A DNA stretch of 64,000 nucleotides from Paenibacillus sp. Root444D2 (GCF_001426375.1 NZ_LMEO01000004.1:102742-166741), one strand, 5' to 3'. Shown: positions 8,349 through 18,088, counted from the stretch's first letter. The notes: generated by a model not told the origin, from the letters alone. Program-made: numbers and translations.

Positions 8349-10196
8349 TCAATTTGTATCGTAAACAAAAACCTTGAAGCTCGAAACCACACCGCCATCT
8401 GGACTTATCGCTTTGATCTCCGCCTGTCCGGCCTGAACGCCCTTTACCATAACTCCTCCGTCAACAGCTGAAACTGTAGCTATCGCATCGCTGCTAGACT
8501 GCCATTTCAACAGCTGCGGAGCGCTTAAAGGAATGACCGAGGCTTCGACCAGCTGACTGCCATTCACTGGCATATCGAGTGTACTCTTACTTAGTACAAT
8601 CCGCTGCGGCTTCACGGCATTCACATCTTCATTGCGCCATACCGTTTGTATCGGATAATACTGCGCACTCTCCAGCGTGACGCTGCCTTCCAAAGCTGTT
8701 AGTTCCAGTCGATTACTCGTCGGATCCGGGAATATCAGGCTGGAGACGACAGCCTCGCCATCGTTCGCAAATACCTCAAGACTAGATTCATCTACGAAAA
8801 ATCGAAGCATGAGCTTGCCGTCCTTCAGCTTCAGCGGTGCCGAAACTTTCTCAGCGAAACCCTTCTCGAACGAGGAGATGCCGGAGTGTGTTCGATCTAC
8901 CGTCAACTGCTCCGTCTTGGCATCATAGCTGACGCCCGTTTCTTGGTCGCTTCCTTTTCTTAGCTTGAATGCCAATTTCGCATTCGGCTGAACGGATAGC
9001 TCCGTAACCAGCTCATAGGACGTTCCTTTGATGGCTTCGAAAGGATTACGTCCTGCAGTCAGTTCCTGCTTGGACAGGACAGCTTCTTTACCACGCAAAG
9101 TCTGGAGCTCTTTCACAGGCTCCTGAATTAGCCGCAAACCTTGATCAGGGATATTCCTCAGCCTGAGCTCGCGGGGGATGGACATGTTCCCCTTCCAGCT
9201 GCCTGTCGGCATCGCGAACGGATAACGCCAATTGGACATCCAGCCTAGCCAGATGCGGCGTCCATCTTTGGCCGGGATATCTGAGTAGGACACAGCCGCA
9301 TAGAAATCTTTACCGTAATCTGTCCAAAGCACATCCGATGGCTTATTATCATTCTTGAACGTTAGCCCATCGAACGTACCGACGAAATATTGCGCAGTGG
9401 AACCCTTCGTCGTATTGTTACTGCCGATACTTACAGCGAGTACCCACTTCTTTGCTTTGGAGTTCTCCACCGGCAGTTCGAACAAGTCCGGGCATTCCCA
9501 TACGGCCGCGTGCGAGCCCTGATCGCTTCCGAACTCGCTTGTCATTTTCCACGATTTCAGGTCCTTCGATGCATAGAAACGAACACGGTTATCGACAGAC
9601 ACAACCATCACCCAAGAATGGGTAGGCGCATGCCAGATGACCTTCGGATCTCGAAAATCCTTCAAGCCCAGATTCGGAATCACTGGGTTTCCTTCATATT
9701 TGGTCCATGTCCGGCCTTTATCTGCGCTATAGGCAATGCTTTGCGACTGAACGCCGCCTTTGAAATGGGTAAAAATCGCGACCAATCCCGCCTTGCCTCC
9801 AAAAAATCCGCTCGTATCCTTGCTATCTACCACAGCGCTCCCAGACCAAATCTCTCCCAAGGCATCCCGAGCCAGAGCTACCGGGAGATGCTCCCAGTGG
9901 GTCAGATCCTTACTTACCGCATGTCCCCATTGGCCATTGTTTTGATAAAACTGGTGATACTCACCTTCGAAATAGACCATCCCATTCGGATCACTCATAT
10001 TCCCGGATTCCGGCGATAAGTGATACTGCGGACGGAACTTTTCTGTATAATAATTCGGATCACTCGCAAACGTAAAAGCTGAGCTTTCTACAGCATCCGA
10101 CGACCTACCATCCCCTTTAACCAGAACAGCCACCCCCAATCCTAGAAGTACGACCGCGGCAGCACCAACTGCCCATAATCCTAATTTCTTCCGCAT
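8349..10196 (-). CDS. exported GH32 levanase/fructanase with C-terminal Big2 domain
   Basis: A 615-residue protein with an N-terminal membrane segment (4-27, a signal peptide or anchor), a GH32 propeller and beta-sandwich (about 55-520), and a C-terminal bacterial Ig-like Big2 module (about 528-613). Catalytic residues are Asp69 in MSDPNG, Asp183 in FRDP and Glu234 in WECPD. The usual MNDPNG has Ser instead of Asn at 68; the nucleophile is intact. It should cut levan or inulin-type fructans outside the cell, and the two permeases just downstream then import the products. Levanase, inulinase and exo-fructanase activities cannot be told apart from sequence alone. It follows the regulator gene after a 670-bp repeat-rich gap, so it may have its own promoter. 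Confidence 0.93.
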   Translation of the reverse strand: MRKKLGLWAVGAAAVVLLGLGVAVLVKGDGRSSDAVESSAFTFASDPNYYTEKFRPQYHLSPESGNMSDPNGMVYFEGEYHQFYQNNGQWGHAVSKDLTHWEHLPVALARDALGEIWSGSAVVDSKDTSGFFGGKAGLVAIFTHFKGGVQSQSIAYSADKGRTWTKYEGNPVIPNLGLKDFRDPKVIWHAPTHSWVMVVSVDNRVRFYASKDLKSWKMTSEFGSDQGSHAAVWECPDLFELPVENSKAKKWVLAVSIGSNNTTKGSTAQYFVGTFDGLTFKNDNKPSDVLWTDYGKDFYAAVSYSDIPAKDGRRIWLGWMSNWRYPFAMPTGSWKGNMSIPRELRLRNIPDQGLRLIQEPVKELQTLRGKEAVLSKQELTAGRNPFEAIKGTSYELVTELSVQPNAKLAFKLRKGSDQETGVSYDAKTEQLTVDRTHSGISSFEKGFAEKVSAPLKLKDGKLMLRFFVDESSLEVFANDGEAVVSSLIFPDPTSNRLELTALEGSVTLESAQYYPIQTVWRNEDVNAVKPQRIVLSKSTLDMPVNGSQLVEASVIPLSAPQLLKWQSSSDAIATVSAVDGGVMVKGVQAGQAEIKAISPDGGVVSSFKVFVYDTN

Positions 10197-10323
10197 ACTT
10201 CCTCCTTGTGCATGTCGCCATCATTTTCTGTATGGCTATTGTACCGAGTCCGAACGAAGAAAGATTTCAAAATCATCGGGAGTTTCCTTTCAATTTTATT
10301 TGCAGTTGTTAAACTCTTTCAAA

Positions 10324-10790
10324 TAGCTAGCTTTTCACCATTTCAACGACAAATAAGAGCCTCTAAAGGCTCTTATTCCGCTCTTTTTGCCACTTTCTTC
10401 GCAGATAGAAGCTCCTAATGACTCTTATTTCTCCAAGTAGCTAGCTTTCCCACCATTTCAACGACAAATAAGAGCCTCTAAAGCCTTTTATACCGCTCCT
10501 TTTGCCAGTTTCCGCGCAAGTAGAAGCTCCCAAAGACTCTTATTTCTCCAAGTAGCTTGCTTTTCACCCTATTAGCGACAAATAAGAGCCTGTAGAGGCT
10601 CTTATTTCGCACCTTTAGCCACTTTCCGCGCAAGTAGAAGCTCCCAAAGACTCTTATTTCTCCAAGTAGCTTGCTTTTCACCCTATCAGCGACAAATAAG
10701 AGCCTGTAGAGGCTCTTATTTCGCACCTTAGGCCACTTTCCGCGCAAATAGAAGCTCCCAAAGGCTCTTATTTCTGTAAGTAGCTAGCTT
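10324..10790. repeat. four tandem ~114-bp units plus start of a fifth, hairpin-rich
   Basis: Unit starts recognisable by tagctagc/tagcttgc fall at 10324, 10438, 10553, 10667 and 10781 (period 114-115 bp). Every unit holds a hairpin such as AATAAGAGCC-6 nt-GGCTCTTATT (10352-10377 in unit 1) and a second imperfect arm with GACTCTTATTT. The array fills most of the 673-bp gap 10197-10869 between the levanase and response-regulator genes. The rest of the gap holds only the levanase leader and no gene. Because 114 is a multiple of three, the array fakes an 89-codon repetitive ORF (10478-10747) that I do not accept. Confidence 0.92.
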
Positions 10791-10869
10791 TCCCAGACAA
10801 ATGGGCTGCCCTCAAGGTCTAATTTTGTCCTTTTGGAACAGTCCTATTTCAAATCTGCATCTGTTGCTA

Positions 10870-12489
10870 CTACACTTTCTTACTTAGTAGCTCTTCCCGA
10901 TACTCCTTTGGTCCTTTGCCATAATACTTCTTAAAAGCGGTGCTAAAGTAACTCGAGCTAGAATAGCCAACCAGCGTAGCAATATCCGTAAGCTTCAGTT
11001 CATTTTCTTCCAGCAGCACCGTGGCCTTACTTAGACGCAATTTCGTGACATAATCACTAAAAGTAATGCCCACGCTCGTCTTAAACAAGCCGGACAAGTA
11101 GGTCTCGTTAAGATGAAACATGTCCGCAAGAGAAGCCAACGTGAGCTCATAGGAAAAGTTCTCATCCACATAATTACGAATCGCTTCGATCATCTGCTGA
11201 CCACTGGAGAACCTCGTTTTCCTCACTTCGTTCATCACCAATTGCGCCATTTCATGAAGCTGCTCCAACACTTGCTCCCTTGATGAATAGTCTCTTACCG
11301 TCATCTGACAGTTCCATAGATAGCTTTGCAGCGATGCGTCACCGAGTTCGAACTTCTTCGCTATCGCATTAAACAGCAAAATAATCCGAAGCGTCAAAAA
11401 GGTAAATACAAACATCGGCGTGTCTCGTTCAGCGGAGAAAATGGTATGCAGCTGCTTAGTAAATGCAGGCATATCCAGACTTTCAATGGTTTGCATCAGC
11501 TTTCTCTCTACTTCCGGTGAAAACGCATGTGTCATGGCCAGCATATTTCGGTTCGGCTCAGCCTTGTCTGATTGGATCGTGCCTTGGCTCCATGCCAGCA
11601 TGCTCGATGCATAACCATCCTTTAACTGCCTCAGCCCAGTGATGGACTCGCCTATGCCGACTACACTCTCGACTCTCAGGTAGCTTTTGATGTTCCGCTT
11701 GAGCATGCGCACGAAGTCATCCATAAAACGACTATGCTGCACAGGATCTTGAATAAGAATCAGAAAATGCATCATGGCTGGATGACTAATGGGATAAAAG
11801 GGATGCACCTGCTCCCAATTTTCAGCAGACTCCCGGCAAAGCATCTGGAATGCCAGATAGAGTAAATCTTTCCGCTCACTCCAATCGTCCAAACGTCCGT
11901 GTGGAATTCTCATTTCCACTGTCACAAACTGCGCATGTACATCATCTATGGTCAAAGAAGACAGCTGTAACTGCTGCATCCGTTCTTTCACGGTTGATAC
12001 ACTAAACCATTCATCCTTCACCAGCTGCCAAATTAATTGCTCCTGCATCAGCTGAAGCTGTTGATGATTCTTCATTTCCTCTTGGTCCTGTTCGCGTATT
12101 CGATTGCGGTCATCTTCCAATTCACCGGACAGCTTGGCAAGGAGTGCCGTTAATTCGCTGCGCACCACAGGCTTTAGCAAATAATCTTTCACACCCAACT
12201 GGATGGCCGCCTTCATATATTCAAAATCCGAGTAGCCCGAAAGCACAATGATACGAAGTTGGGGGAACTTCTCCTTACTAGCTTTGATGAACGCTATACC
12301 GTCCATTTGCGGCATTCGGACATCCGTAATCACAACATCGGGCAGCGGCTGCTCACTAAGAATCTGCATGGCCTCCAGACCATTAGCTGCTTCGAATTCA
12401 ATTTGGAATCCGGCGGATTTCCAATCGATTTTGGCTTTAATACTGTTTCGTACGCCGACTTCGTCATCAATCAGCAAGATTCTATACAT
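10870..12489 (-). CDS. YesN-type response regulator with AraC DNA-binding domain
   Basis: A 539-residue regulator. The receiver domain (1-120) has the acidic pocket IDDE and phospho-acceptor Asp56 in VVITDVRMP. A long middle segment typical of YesN proteins follows. The C-terminal AraC double helix-turn-helix (about 435-535) includes LTDIATLVGYSSSSYFSTAF. It is the partner of the kinase at 12498-14279, from which it is separated by 8 nt. It should activate the fructan genes downstream when extracellular fructosides are sensed. The 670-bp repeat region after it may separate a regulatory transcript from the levanase-permease transcript. Confidence 0.94.
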   Translation of the reverse strand: MYRILLIDDEVGVRNSIKAKIDWKSAGFQIEFEAANGLEAMQILSEQPLPDVVITDVRMPQMDGIAFIKASKEKFPQLRIIVLSGYSDFEYMKAAIQLGVKDYLLKPVVRSELTALLAKLSGELEDDRNRIREQDQEEMKNHQQLQLMQEQLIWQLVKDEWFSVSTVKERMQQLQLSSLTIDDVHAQFVTVEMRIPHGRLDDWSERKDLLYLAFQMLCRESAENWEQVHPFYPISHPAMMHFLILIQDPVQHSRFMDDFVRMLKRNIKSYLRVESVVGIGESITGLRQLKDGYASSMLAWSQGTIQSDKAEPNRNMLAMTHAFSPEVERKLMQTIESLDMPAFTKQLHTIFSAERDTPMFVFTFLTLRIILLFNAIAKKFELGDASLQSYLWNCQMTVRDYSSREQVLEQLHEMAQLVMNEVRKTRFSSGQQMIEAIRNYVDENFSYELTLASLADMFHLNETYLSGLFKTSVGITFSDYVTKLRLSKATVLLEENELKLTDIATLVGYSSSSYFSTAFKKYYGKGPKEYREELLSKKV

Positions 12490-12497
12490 CTATGTTG

Positions 12498-14279
12498 TCA
12501 GCTCCTTAACAGAGGAAGGTACAAGGTCATTTCCGTCCCCTCGCCCAACCTGGAATGTAAGCCTAAGTGAAATTGCTCCCCATAATTCAATCGACATCGT
12601 GATAAAACATTGCGGAGTCCGATACTTTGCCCCTCGCTGTTAAGAATGGCAACGGAATCACCCATCTTAATCTCTGTCAGTAAATCTTGTACCAACTCGG
12701 GGGACATGCCAATTCCGTTATCTTTGACGCAGATTAGCAATCTTTCGTCTTGTACCAGAGTCCGCAATGTAACCTGTGCGACGCCGGCCTTCTCCAGACT
12801 ATACTTCACTGCATTTTCCACCAGGGGCTGAATAATGAACTTGGCAATCATGCCATCATCTGCCGCGGGATCATCCTCGATTACGACTTGCAATCGCTCT
12901 TCATGTCTCAAATGGAGAATGAACAGATAATCACGAATATAGTTCATTTCCTCGGCTACTCGGACCAGATCGCTGTTCAGGTTCAGCGAATACCTCATCA
13001 TTTTGCCTAATGCCTCGGTAGCGTCCATCACTAGATCTTCCCGCTTCATGGCAGCGAGACCGCTAATAATTTCAAGCGTATTATTATAGAAATGCGGATT
13101 AATTTGCAGAAGCAGCGCCTTATATTCGGCATTCTTTCTACGTAAATTTGTTTCGAATTCAGTTTCAATCAAAAATTTCAGCCTGTGCGTCATTTGCTCG
13201 AAAACGCCCGTCACATAGCCTACTTCACTATGTCCTTCCCTCACTTTCGGCATCACATGCAGAGCCTGATTAAATTCGCCGCGCTGCACATGCTTCATCG
13301 CTTTGCCCATCACACTTAGCGGTTTGGTAATACCTGCGGACAACCAGAAGGCTGTCAGCATAGCAAGAATAAGCAAAAGGGCGGTAACCAAAAGCATCGT
13401 TTGCCTGATATGAGTGATCTTCTCATACAATTCTCCTTCGGGAACGGTGCCTACAATAGTCCAATTTTGAGCAGGCAATTTGCGGAAAAAGAGTAAATTC
13501 GTACTCCCTTTATTCTCTATTGGGAAAATCCCGCTAGTCTCCTCCTCGAATCGTTTATCGATTTGCTCAAGACCGCTCCTTAGAATGTCCCGATGCTCTG
13601 AAATATTTTGATCCAACACACTATTGCCTTCACTCGTTAGCAAAATCACTTTCCCAGTCTTTCCAACCCGAATCTTCTCAATCGCATTTCGAAGCAAAGT
13701 TGTGGGGTAATTGACTTTAATGAACCCGACATTCTTTAACGATTGCAGCTGCACCAGTGGAAAAAGAAAGCTGTTAATCGATCTTGCTCTCATGAATTCG
13801 TCCGATTGATCGATATCTTTATGCGCTGTCGTCCAGCGCTTGCCCTCTGTCATAAATGCCTTAAACCACTCGCTATTTTTATAGGTTGTATCCTGCGTCC
13901 ACAATCCCCCGGCATCCTCGGCAAAAGCGCTAATCGATATGCCGTTAGAATTGTTAACTGCATATGAAGAGAAATACTCCCGCATTCTCTGCTTCGTAAG
14001 AACTCGCTCCTGAATCGTATTATCCGGATTCAAATGAACAGTAAGCCATTCCTGCGTCGTTCGGCTGCTTACAACCTGATTGCCCGTATCTTCAACCTGA
14101 GTAAGCAAAGTCACAACATGCGATGCAAATTGTTCGATGGTTTGAGCGGTGGAAGATTCAATCGATGCTTTAATCGTTTTCGTCGCTTCCTCACTAAGAA
14201 TATAAGCGAGTGCGGCAAAAGGGAGGATTAGCAGAATAGAGAAAACAGCCATCAGACGGCTCCTCAATGAAAAAAACAT
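12498..14279 (-). CDS. YesM-type membrane sensor histidine kinase
   Basis: A 593-residue kinase. TM1 lies at about 8-28, an extracellular Cache-like sensor at about 30-290, TM2 at about 295-315, then HAMP, a His_kinase domain and a GHKL ATPase. The phospho-acceptor is His396 in INPHFYNNTLE; most family members have HFLYNTL, so two positions after the histidine differ. The N, G1 and G2 boxes (VENAVKYS, DNGIGM, GIGLRNV-like) are present. GGGGGA lies shortly before ATG 14279. It pairs with the response regulator downstream and probably reads the fructoside-loaded binding protein or sugar itself; the ligand is inferred. Confidence 0.93.
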   Translation of the reverse strand: MFFSLRSRLMAVFSILLILPFAALAYILSEEATKTIKASIESSTAQTIEQFASHVVTLLTQVEDTGNQVVSSRTTQEWLTVHLNPDNTIQERVLTKQRMREYFSSYAVNNSNGISISAFAEDAGGLWTQDTTYKNSEWFKAFMTEGKRWTTAHKDIDQSDEFMRARSINSFLFPLVQLQSLKNVGFIKVNYPTTLLRNAIEKIRVGKTGKVILLTSEGNSVLDQNISEHRDILRSGLEQIDKRFEEETSGIFPIENKGSTNLLFFRKLPAQNWTIVGTVPEGELYEKITHIRQTMLLVTALLLILAMLTAFWLSAGITKPLSVMGKAMKHVQRGEFNQALHVMPKVREGHSEVGYVTGVFEQMTHRLKFLIETEFETNLRRKNAEYKALLLQINPHFYNNTLEIISGLAAMKREDLVMDATEALGKMMRYSLNLNSDLVRVAEEMNYIRDYLFILHLRHEERLQVVIEDDPAADDGMIAKFIIQPLVENAVKYSLEKAGVAQVTLRTLVQDERLLICVKDNGIGMSPELVQDLLTEIKMGDSVAILNSEGQSIGLRNVLSRCRLNYGEQFHLGLHSRLGEGTEMTLYLPLLRS

Positions 14280-14351
14280 GAAATCCCCCGTTTCTTATCC
14301 TGTCATCACACTCTATTTATCATACACGTCAACCTTCATAGGAAACAACGA

Positions 14352-14386
14352 CAAAGAGACGATCATCGAAATGATTCGTCTCTTTG
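14352..14386. terminator. hairpin between binding-protein gene and kinase gene
   Basis: CAAAGAGACGA pairs with TCGTCTCTTTG across a short loop. It lies 13 nt after the stop of the binding-protein gene and upstream of the kinase start. The T-run is broken (CTCTTTGTCG), so it may act as a partial terminator or 3' stabiliser that makes binding protein more abundant than kinase. Confidence 0.6.
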
Positions 14387-14398
14387 ATCTTCACAACC

Positions 14399-15751
14399 CT
14401 ACTTTTTCTGCTGCGCCTGCACATCCGCATAAGCCTTATCGATCGTCGTGATGGCTTCTGCAATGGATGCATCAATATTCCGTTTGCCGATGGTGACATC
14501 TTCAAACATTTTATTCACAGCATCAGACATTTGCGGGAAGATCGGCGTAATCGGACGCGGTCTGCCGTACTTTTGATTTTGGATGACGAAGATGTTCTTC
14601 GGATACTCATTCAATTCCGGGAAAGTCTTCGCTGAAGAGTAACGGGATGGAATATCTTTGGTCATGCCGGCATACGACTTTTGTCCTTCCTCACCAGTTA
14701 CCCAGTTGACGAACTTCCAAGCTTCATCCGGATGCTTGCTCTTTGATGATATACCCAGCGCCCAGCTGCCGTTTGCTACCGCTTGTGCAGTCCCCTTAGG
14801 CAGAGGAGCAATGTCATAGTCCTCGCCCAGCTTGAAATTCGGGAATTTCTCTTTCAGATTAGCCAGAGACCAGGAGCCATCAATCGTAATGCCCAATTTA
14901 CCGTTCGGGAATGGATCCGGCGGATACTCCAGAGCAGATACTTTATCTTTGTTATACAGATCCGAGAAGAATTGAACGGCTTTCTTCGTTTGCGGTGAAT
15001 CCAAGTAACCTTTCGACGTTTTACCGTCAGGACTCATAATTTCCCCGCCAAGCTGCCAGATGATCGGATACTTGAAGTAGGCTGTACCTCCCGCGTTCCC
15101 GAAGCCCTGTGCAGGATCTATACCAAAGATGCCACTCGCTGGATCATTGATTTTCTTCGCAGCATCGAGCACCTGATCCCATGTCCACGGCTCATCCGGA
15201 TTTTTGGAAGGAAGTGGGATACCCTTCGCTTGAAACATCTTTTTGTTATAAAACATGGCAATCGAAGATTCCGTTAATGGCGCCATGTAGATTTCATTTT
15301 GATACGTGTAAGTCGCAAGCGTTGACTTAGGAACATCATCAATATTCCCGTCCGTCTTGAAGTATGTGGTCAACGGCTTCAGAGCACCGGCATTTGCATA
15401 GGAACCAACGGTAGGCGCATCTAATGCCATAATATCCGGCGGGCTGCCCGAAGCGATGGATACTCGTAATTTCGTGTCATAATCCGAATATGGAATCGGT
15501 GTCATTTCGACAGAAATGTTCGGATACTTTTGCATGAAGGAAGCAACAAGCTTGTCATAGGCTGCGTTCTCCGTATCGTTCCCCGAGTTTCTCCAGAACG
15601 TAAGCTTTACTTTCTCTTCTTTTTTAACAGCATTATCCGTTTGTTTGGGTACGGCTGACGACGTATTTCCACCATCACTTTGCGTTGAACATCCCGCCAA
15701 TAAACCACCGACTACGAGAGCGCTTACTACTGTTTGGCTTAGCTTTTTCAA
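14399..15751 (-). CDS. sugar-binding lipoprotein of ABC transporter (CUT1, fructoside uptake)
   Basis: A 450-residue extracellular solute-binding protein of family 1. It has a lipoprotein signal with lipobox LLAGC (Cys20), a low-complexity linker, then the two-lobe fold starting at KLTFWRNSGND. It would capture fructo-oligosaccharides released by the levanase and deliver them to the permeases at 6449-8323. The start appears to be TTG at 15751, with AAAGGGG about 10 nt upstream. It is the first gene of the minus-strand locus. A hairpin follows it, which fits the usual excess of binding protein over the other components. Confidence 0.92.
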   Translation of the reverse strand: MKKLSQTVVSALVVGGLLAGCSTQSDGGNTSSAVPKQTDNAVKKEEKVKLTFWRNSGNDTENAAYDKLVASFMQKYPNISVEMTPIPYSDYDTKLRVSIASGSPPDIMALDAPTVGSYANAGALKPLTTYFKTDGNIDDVPKSTLATYTYQNEIYMAPLTESSIAMFYNKKMFQAKGIPLPSKNPDEPWTWDQVLDAAKKINDPASGIFGIDPAQGFGNAGGTAYFKYPIIWQLGGEIMSPDGKTSKGYLDSPQTKKAVQFFSDLYNKDKVSALEYPPDPFPNGKLGITIDGSWSLANLKEKFPNFKLGEDYDIAPLPKGTAQAVANGSWALGISSKSKHPDEAWKFVNWVTGEEGQKSYAGMTKDIPSRYSSAKTFPELNEYPKNIFVIQNQKYGRPRPITPIFPQMSDAVNKMFEDVTIGKRNIDASIAEAITTIDKAYADVQAQQKK

Positions 15752-16076
15752 AATGTGAATGCCCCTTTCATTTATCTGTTGTTGTTGTTCTTGTCATCAT
15801 CATATCAAAGGGGCTGGGATATTAAATTCAATATTCTCTGCTTAGAACTTATAAAATTATCATGATCCTGGTTATTGTACAAGAGCGTAACAAGCCTCAT
15901 CGCAACATATTATCAACGTCAAAGCTATATTGTACACCAACAAAAAGTGTTCATTGAGCTTCAAAGAAAAACGTTGATCCCACGTTCGTAATCCTACCTG
16001 CCCCCAGAAAATACGTTTGGGTCTCGTATAACTTAGTATCAGCTGCAGCTAGAACATTTCAAAGGTGGTCATAACC
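15752..16076. other. divergent intergenic region, 325 bp
   Basis: It holds the promoters of the fructan operon (minus) and of the DUF5667 gene (plus). A weak minus-strand candidate is TTGTAC, 17 nt, TAATTT near 15858-15886. I find no cre match and no ORF with a ribosome binding site. Confidence 0.4.
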
Positions 16077-17153
16077 ATGATAGCAAAGTTAACAAAAGAA
16101 CCCAAACGCTCCTACCTTCTTGCCAAAAGCTTCATGATCAGCATACTCGTTTTTAGCGTGGGTACCGGTAGCGTATTAGCTTCGGAGATTACAACAACAA
16201 CACCGTCGTCCAGTCCCGCATCCGTGAGCGTCACCCAGAATACGACTTCCTCCTCACAAGTAGCCGCGACTTTGAACGAATCCAAAACGGAGACTCCAGA
16301 TCTTTTGCCAGGAGACTTCTTCTACTTTGTAAAAACAATGTACGAAAACATTCGATTGGCCCTAACTGTCAATGACGTGAAAGAGGCGCGACTACTTACC
16401 GCATTTGCCCAAGATCGACTTCAGGAAGCGAATGCCTTATTGGCTCAAGGAAAAACGAAAGAGGCAAATCTATCTCTCCAGAAGTCGCTGGAAACTCAGC
16501 AAAGTGCTGTTCAAAAAACAGATCAAGCTTCTGGAATATCGACAACTGTTAAGACTACACAAGTAGAGACTATTGCACAAGCGGCTGCTAAAGATGAGGA
16601 TTCAACACAAAAAGAAACTGCAACAACAGCCGCAGAGCAAACGGAAGCCGAAGATGTGATCAATCCTGTAAAAGAAGTGAAAAATCCGGAGCAGGTATTG
16701 AAGGTAAAGGCCGATTTACAACATAATATTGTAGCCTTGTCCTCCGCATTGGAAAAGGTGGGAAATCCGAACGCCCAACTGGCTTTAATGAAAAATATAG
16801 AAAAGGCGTTTGCTCATCTGGATAAAAAACTGTCCAAAATCGAGAAAAAAGAGAAGCTGGGGCAGATGAATGAGAACGTAACAGCTAAGGAAGAGCAGCC
16901 CCCAGTTGCCTCACCGGTTCCATCTCAAGTTCCCACACCAGCTTCAACACCAGCTTCAAACGAGTCTGTCTCGGACCAAGAGAAACAGGAAAGCATAGTA
17001 ACAAAATCAGATCAAACGAAGAAGGACGAAGACAACCAGCATATGAATAAATCTGATAAAGCAAAAGAGAAAAAAAACGATAGCCCACACAAAGGTGGCG
17101 AAAAAGGGAACGGCAACGGACACGATAAAAATAAAGGTAGTAAACAAGAATAA
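16077..17153 (+). CDS. exported DUF5667-domain protein with Lys-rich tail
   Basis: A 358-residue secreted protein. A signal peptide ends near VLASE. A DUF5667 helical domain follows, starting at LLPGDFFYFVKTMYENIRLAL and continuing through EARLLTAFAQDRL. A second helical block lies at about 205-270, then a Pro/Ser linker and a strongly basic, glycine-rich C-terminus. Start: ATG 16077 with AAAGGTGG at 16061-16068 (8 nt spacing). The GTG at 16065 lies inside that ribosome binding site and is rejected. DUF5667 proteins are often linked to ECF sigma factors, but none is adjacent here. Function unknown; the basic tail suggests binding to wall polymers, an inference only. Confidence 0.8.
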   Translation: MIAKLTKEPKRSYLLAKSFMISILVFSVGTGSVLASEITTTTPSSSPASVSVTQNTTSSSQVAATLNESKTETPDLLPGDFFYFVKTMYENIRLALTVNDVKEARLLTAFAQDRLQEANALLAQGKTKEANLSLQKSLETQQSAVQKTDQASGISTTVKTTQVETIAQAAAKDEDSTQKETATTAAEQTEAEDVINPVKEVKNPEQVLKVKADLQHNIVALSSALEKVGNPNAQLALMKNIEKAFAHLDKKLSKIEKKEKLGQMNENVTAKEEQPPVASPVPSQVPTPASTPASNESVSDQEKQESIVTKSDQTKKDEDNQHMNKSDKAKEKKNDSPHKGGEKGNGNGHDKNKGSKQE

Positions 17154-17191
17154 AACCGCTACTCGCTCCCTTTTCGATATATAAATACTTA

Positions 17192-17216
17192 AGACTCGCA
17201 ACCTATGTTGTGGGTC
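17192..17216 (+). terminator. weak intrinsic terminator after DUF5667 gene
   Basis: AGACTCGCAAC-ctat-GTTGTGGGTCT forms a stem with one mismatch, followed by CTTTAATTATT. It lies between convergent genes. Confidence 0.5.
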
Positions 17217-17239
17217 TCTTTAATTATTCCGCTGTTGGC

Positions 17240-17824
17240 TTACATGAATGATTCGAGGCAGTAAAGCATTCGAGCACGATCACAGTTTATTCGTTCATTT
17301 ATAGGTATCTCTAGGAAATAGTCCAACTGCCATTTCTGTGTTTTTTGAGCCTGTCGGCTTATAGTCTTGTCCCACGGTGGGTACACTCGTATTGCCCGTT
17401 TACCGCCTTCACCTTGATTTGATACTATATTTTGATTGAATAGAACCTGCTTTGGAAATACAAATTGGCCAAAGTTATTCCCATTGCGGGTACTAATTAC
17501 GAAGAAATCGACTGGATCTGATAGGTCATACGGTTGGATCGTTCCATCTCCAATTCTATGCCATAGTGTCACAAACTGCCCCACCTTTGTAGGCGTGATT
17601 TTAGCGACACGAAATCTAATGGAGAGAGAATCTAAATGAAATAAATAGGCTCCATATTCAGCATTTTGAGCTTCTAAAAGCGGTTGAGAGCAATCAAACC
17701 CGCACACGTTATAGACGAGATTCTTGGTAGCTAGCAGGTCACTATGAATTGTGTCTGAGGAAGAAATCCAGGAATTTTGATCATTAGGGCATGCTTCTGT
17801 TAAATTATTATTTTTCTTATCCAT
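17240..17824 (-). CDS. MepB-like protein
   Basis: A 194-residue soluble protein matching the MepB family, with the signature GGKRAIRVYPPWD followed by QAQKTQKWQLDYFLE near the C-terminus. MepB is named from the Staphylococcus aureus mepRAB multidrug locus, where its function is unknown. No MepA transporter or MepR regulator is next to it here. It is a single gene convergent with the DUF5667 gene and tandem with pirin across a terminator. It has no signal peptide or membrane segment. Confidence 0.82.
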   Translation of the reverse strand: MDKKNNNLTEACPNDQNSWISSSDTIHSDLLATKNLVYNVCGFDCSQPLLEAQNAEYGAYLFHLDSLSIRFRVAKITPTKVGQFVTLWHRIGDGTIQPYDLSDPVDFFVISTRNGNNFGQFVFPKQVLFNQNIVSNQGEGGKRAIRVYPPWDKTISRQAQKTQKWQLDYFLEIPINERINCDRARMLYCLESFM

Positions 17825-17952
17825 CTGTTCTAATCTCCTATGCCCATTATTAGGCTTATTTCATAATCCTTCAACGTAAGCATACCGCTTTGAACACCTT
17901 GGGAAATAATCGCTTTGATGTTGTGCAGCGTGCCCTTTCGGCTTCAACATCG

Positions 17953-17988
17953 AAAGCCTCTGCCTAAAGTAATAGGACAGAGGCTTTT
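17953..17988. terminator. intrinsic terminator (pirin side)
   Basis: AAAGCCTCTG and CAGAGGCTTTT form a 9-10 bp stem with runs of A and T on either side. It lies downstream of the minus-strand pirin gene. Confidence 0.6.
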
Positions 17989-18088
17989 GCCTTGAATTTA
18001 GAGCTCATCAACGGGCGGTTAAATCATCTCCTATTAGTTTTTCAATAAGCTTTGATTATAGACATTTGACGTAAACCGAAAGCCACAA

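Noticed and set aside
9390..10019. 209-codon plus-strand ORF inside the levanase gene
   Set aside because: Antisense shadow of the GH32 catalytic domain.
10478..10747. 89-codon minus-strand ORF with a repeated LLFVADRVKSKLLGEIRVFG-like sequence
   Set aside because: It is produced by the 114-bp non-coding tandem repeat, whose length is a multiple of three. It has no ribosome binding site, and the stems explain the conservation better.
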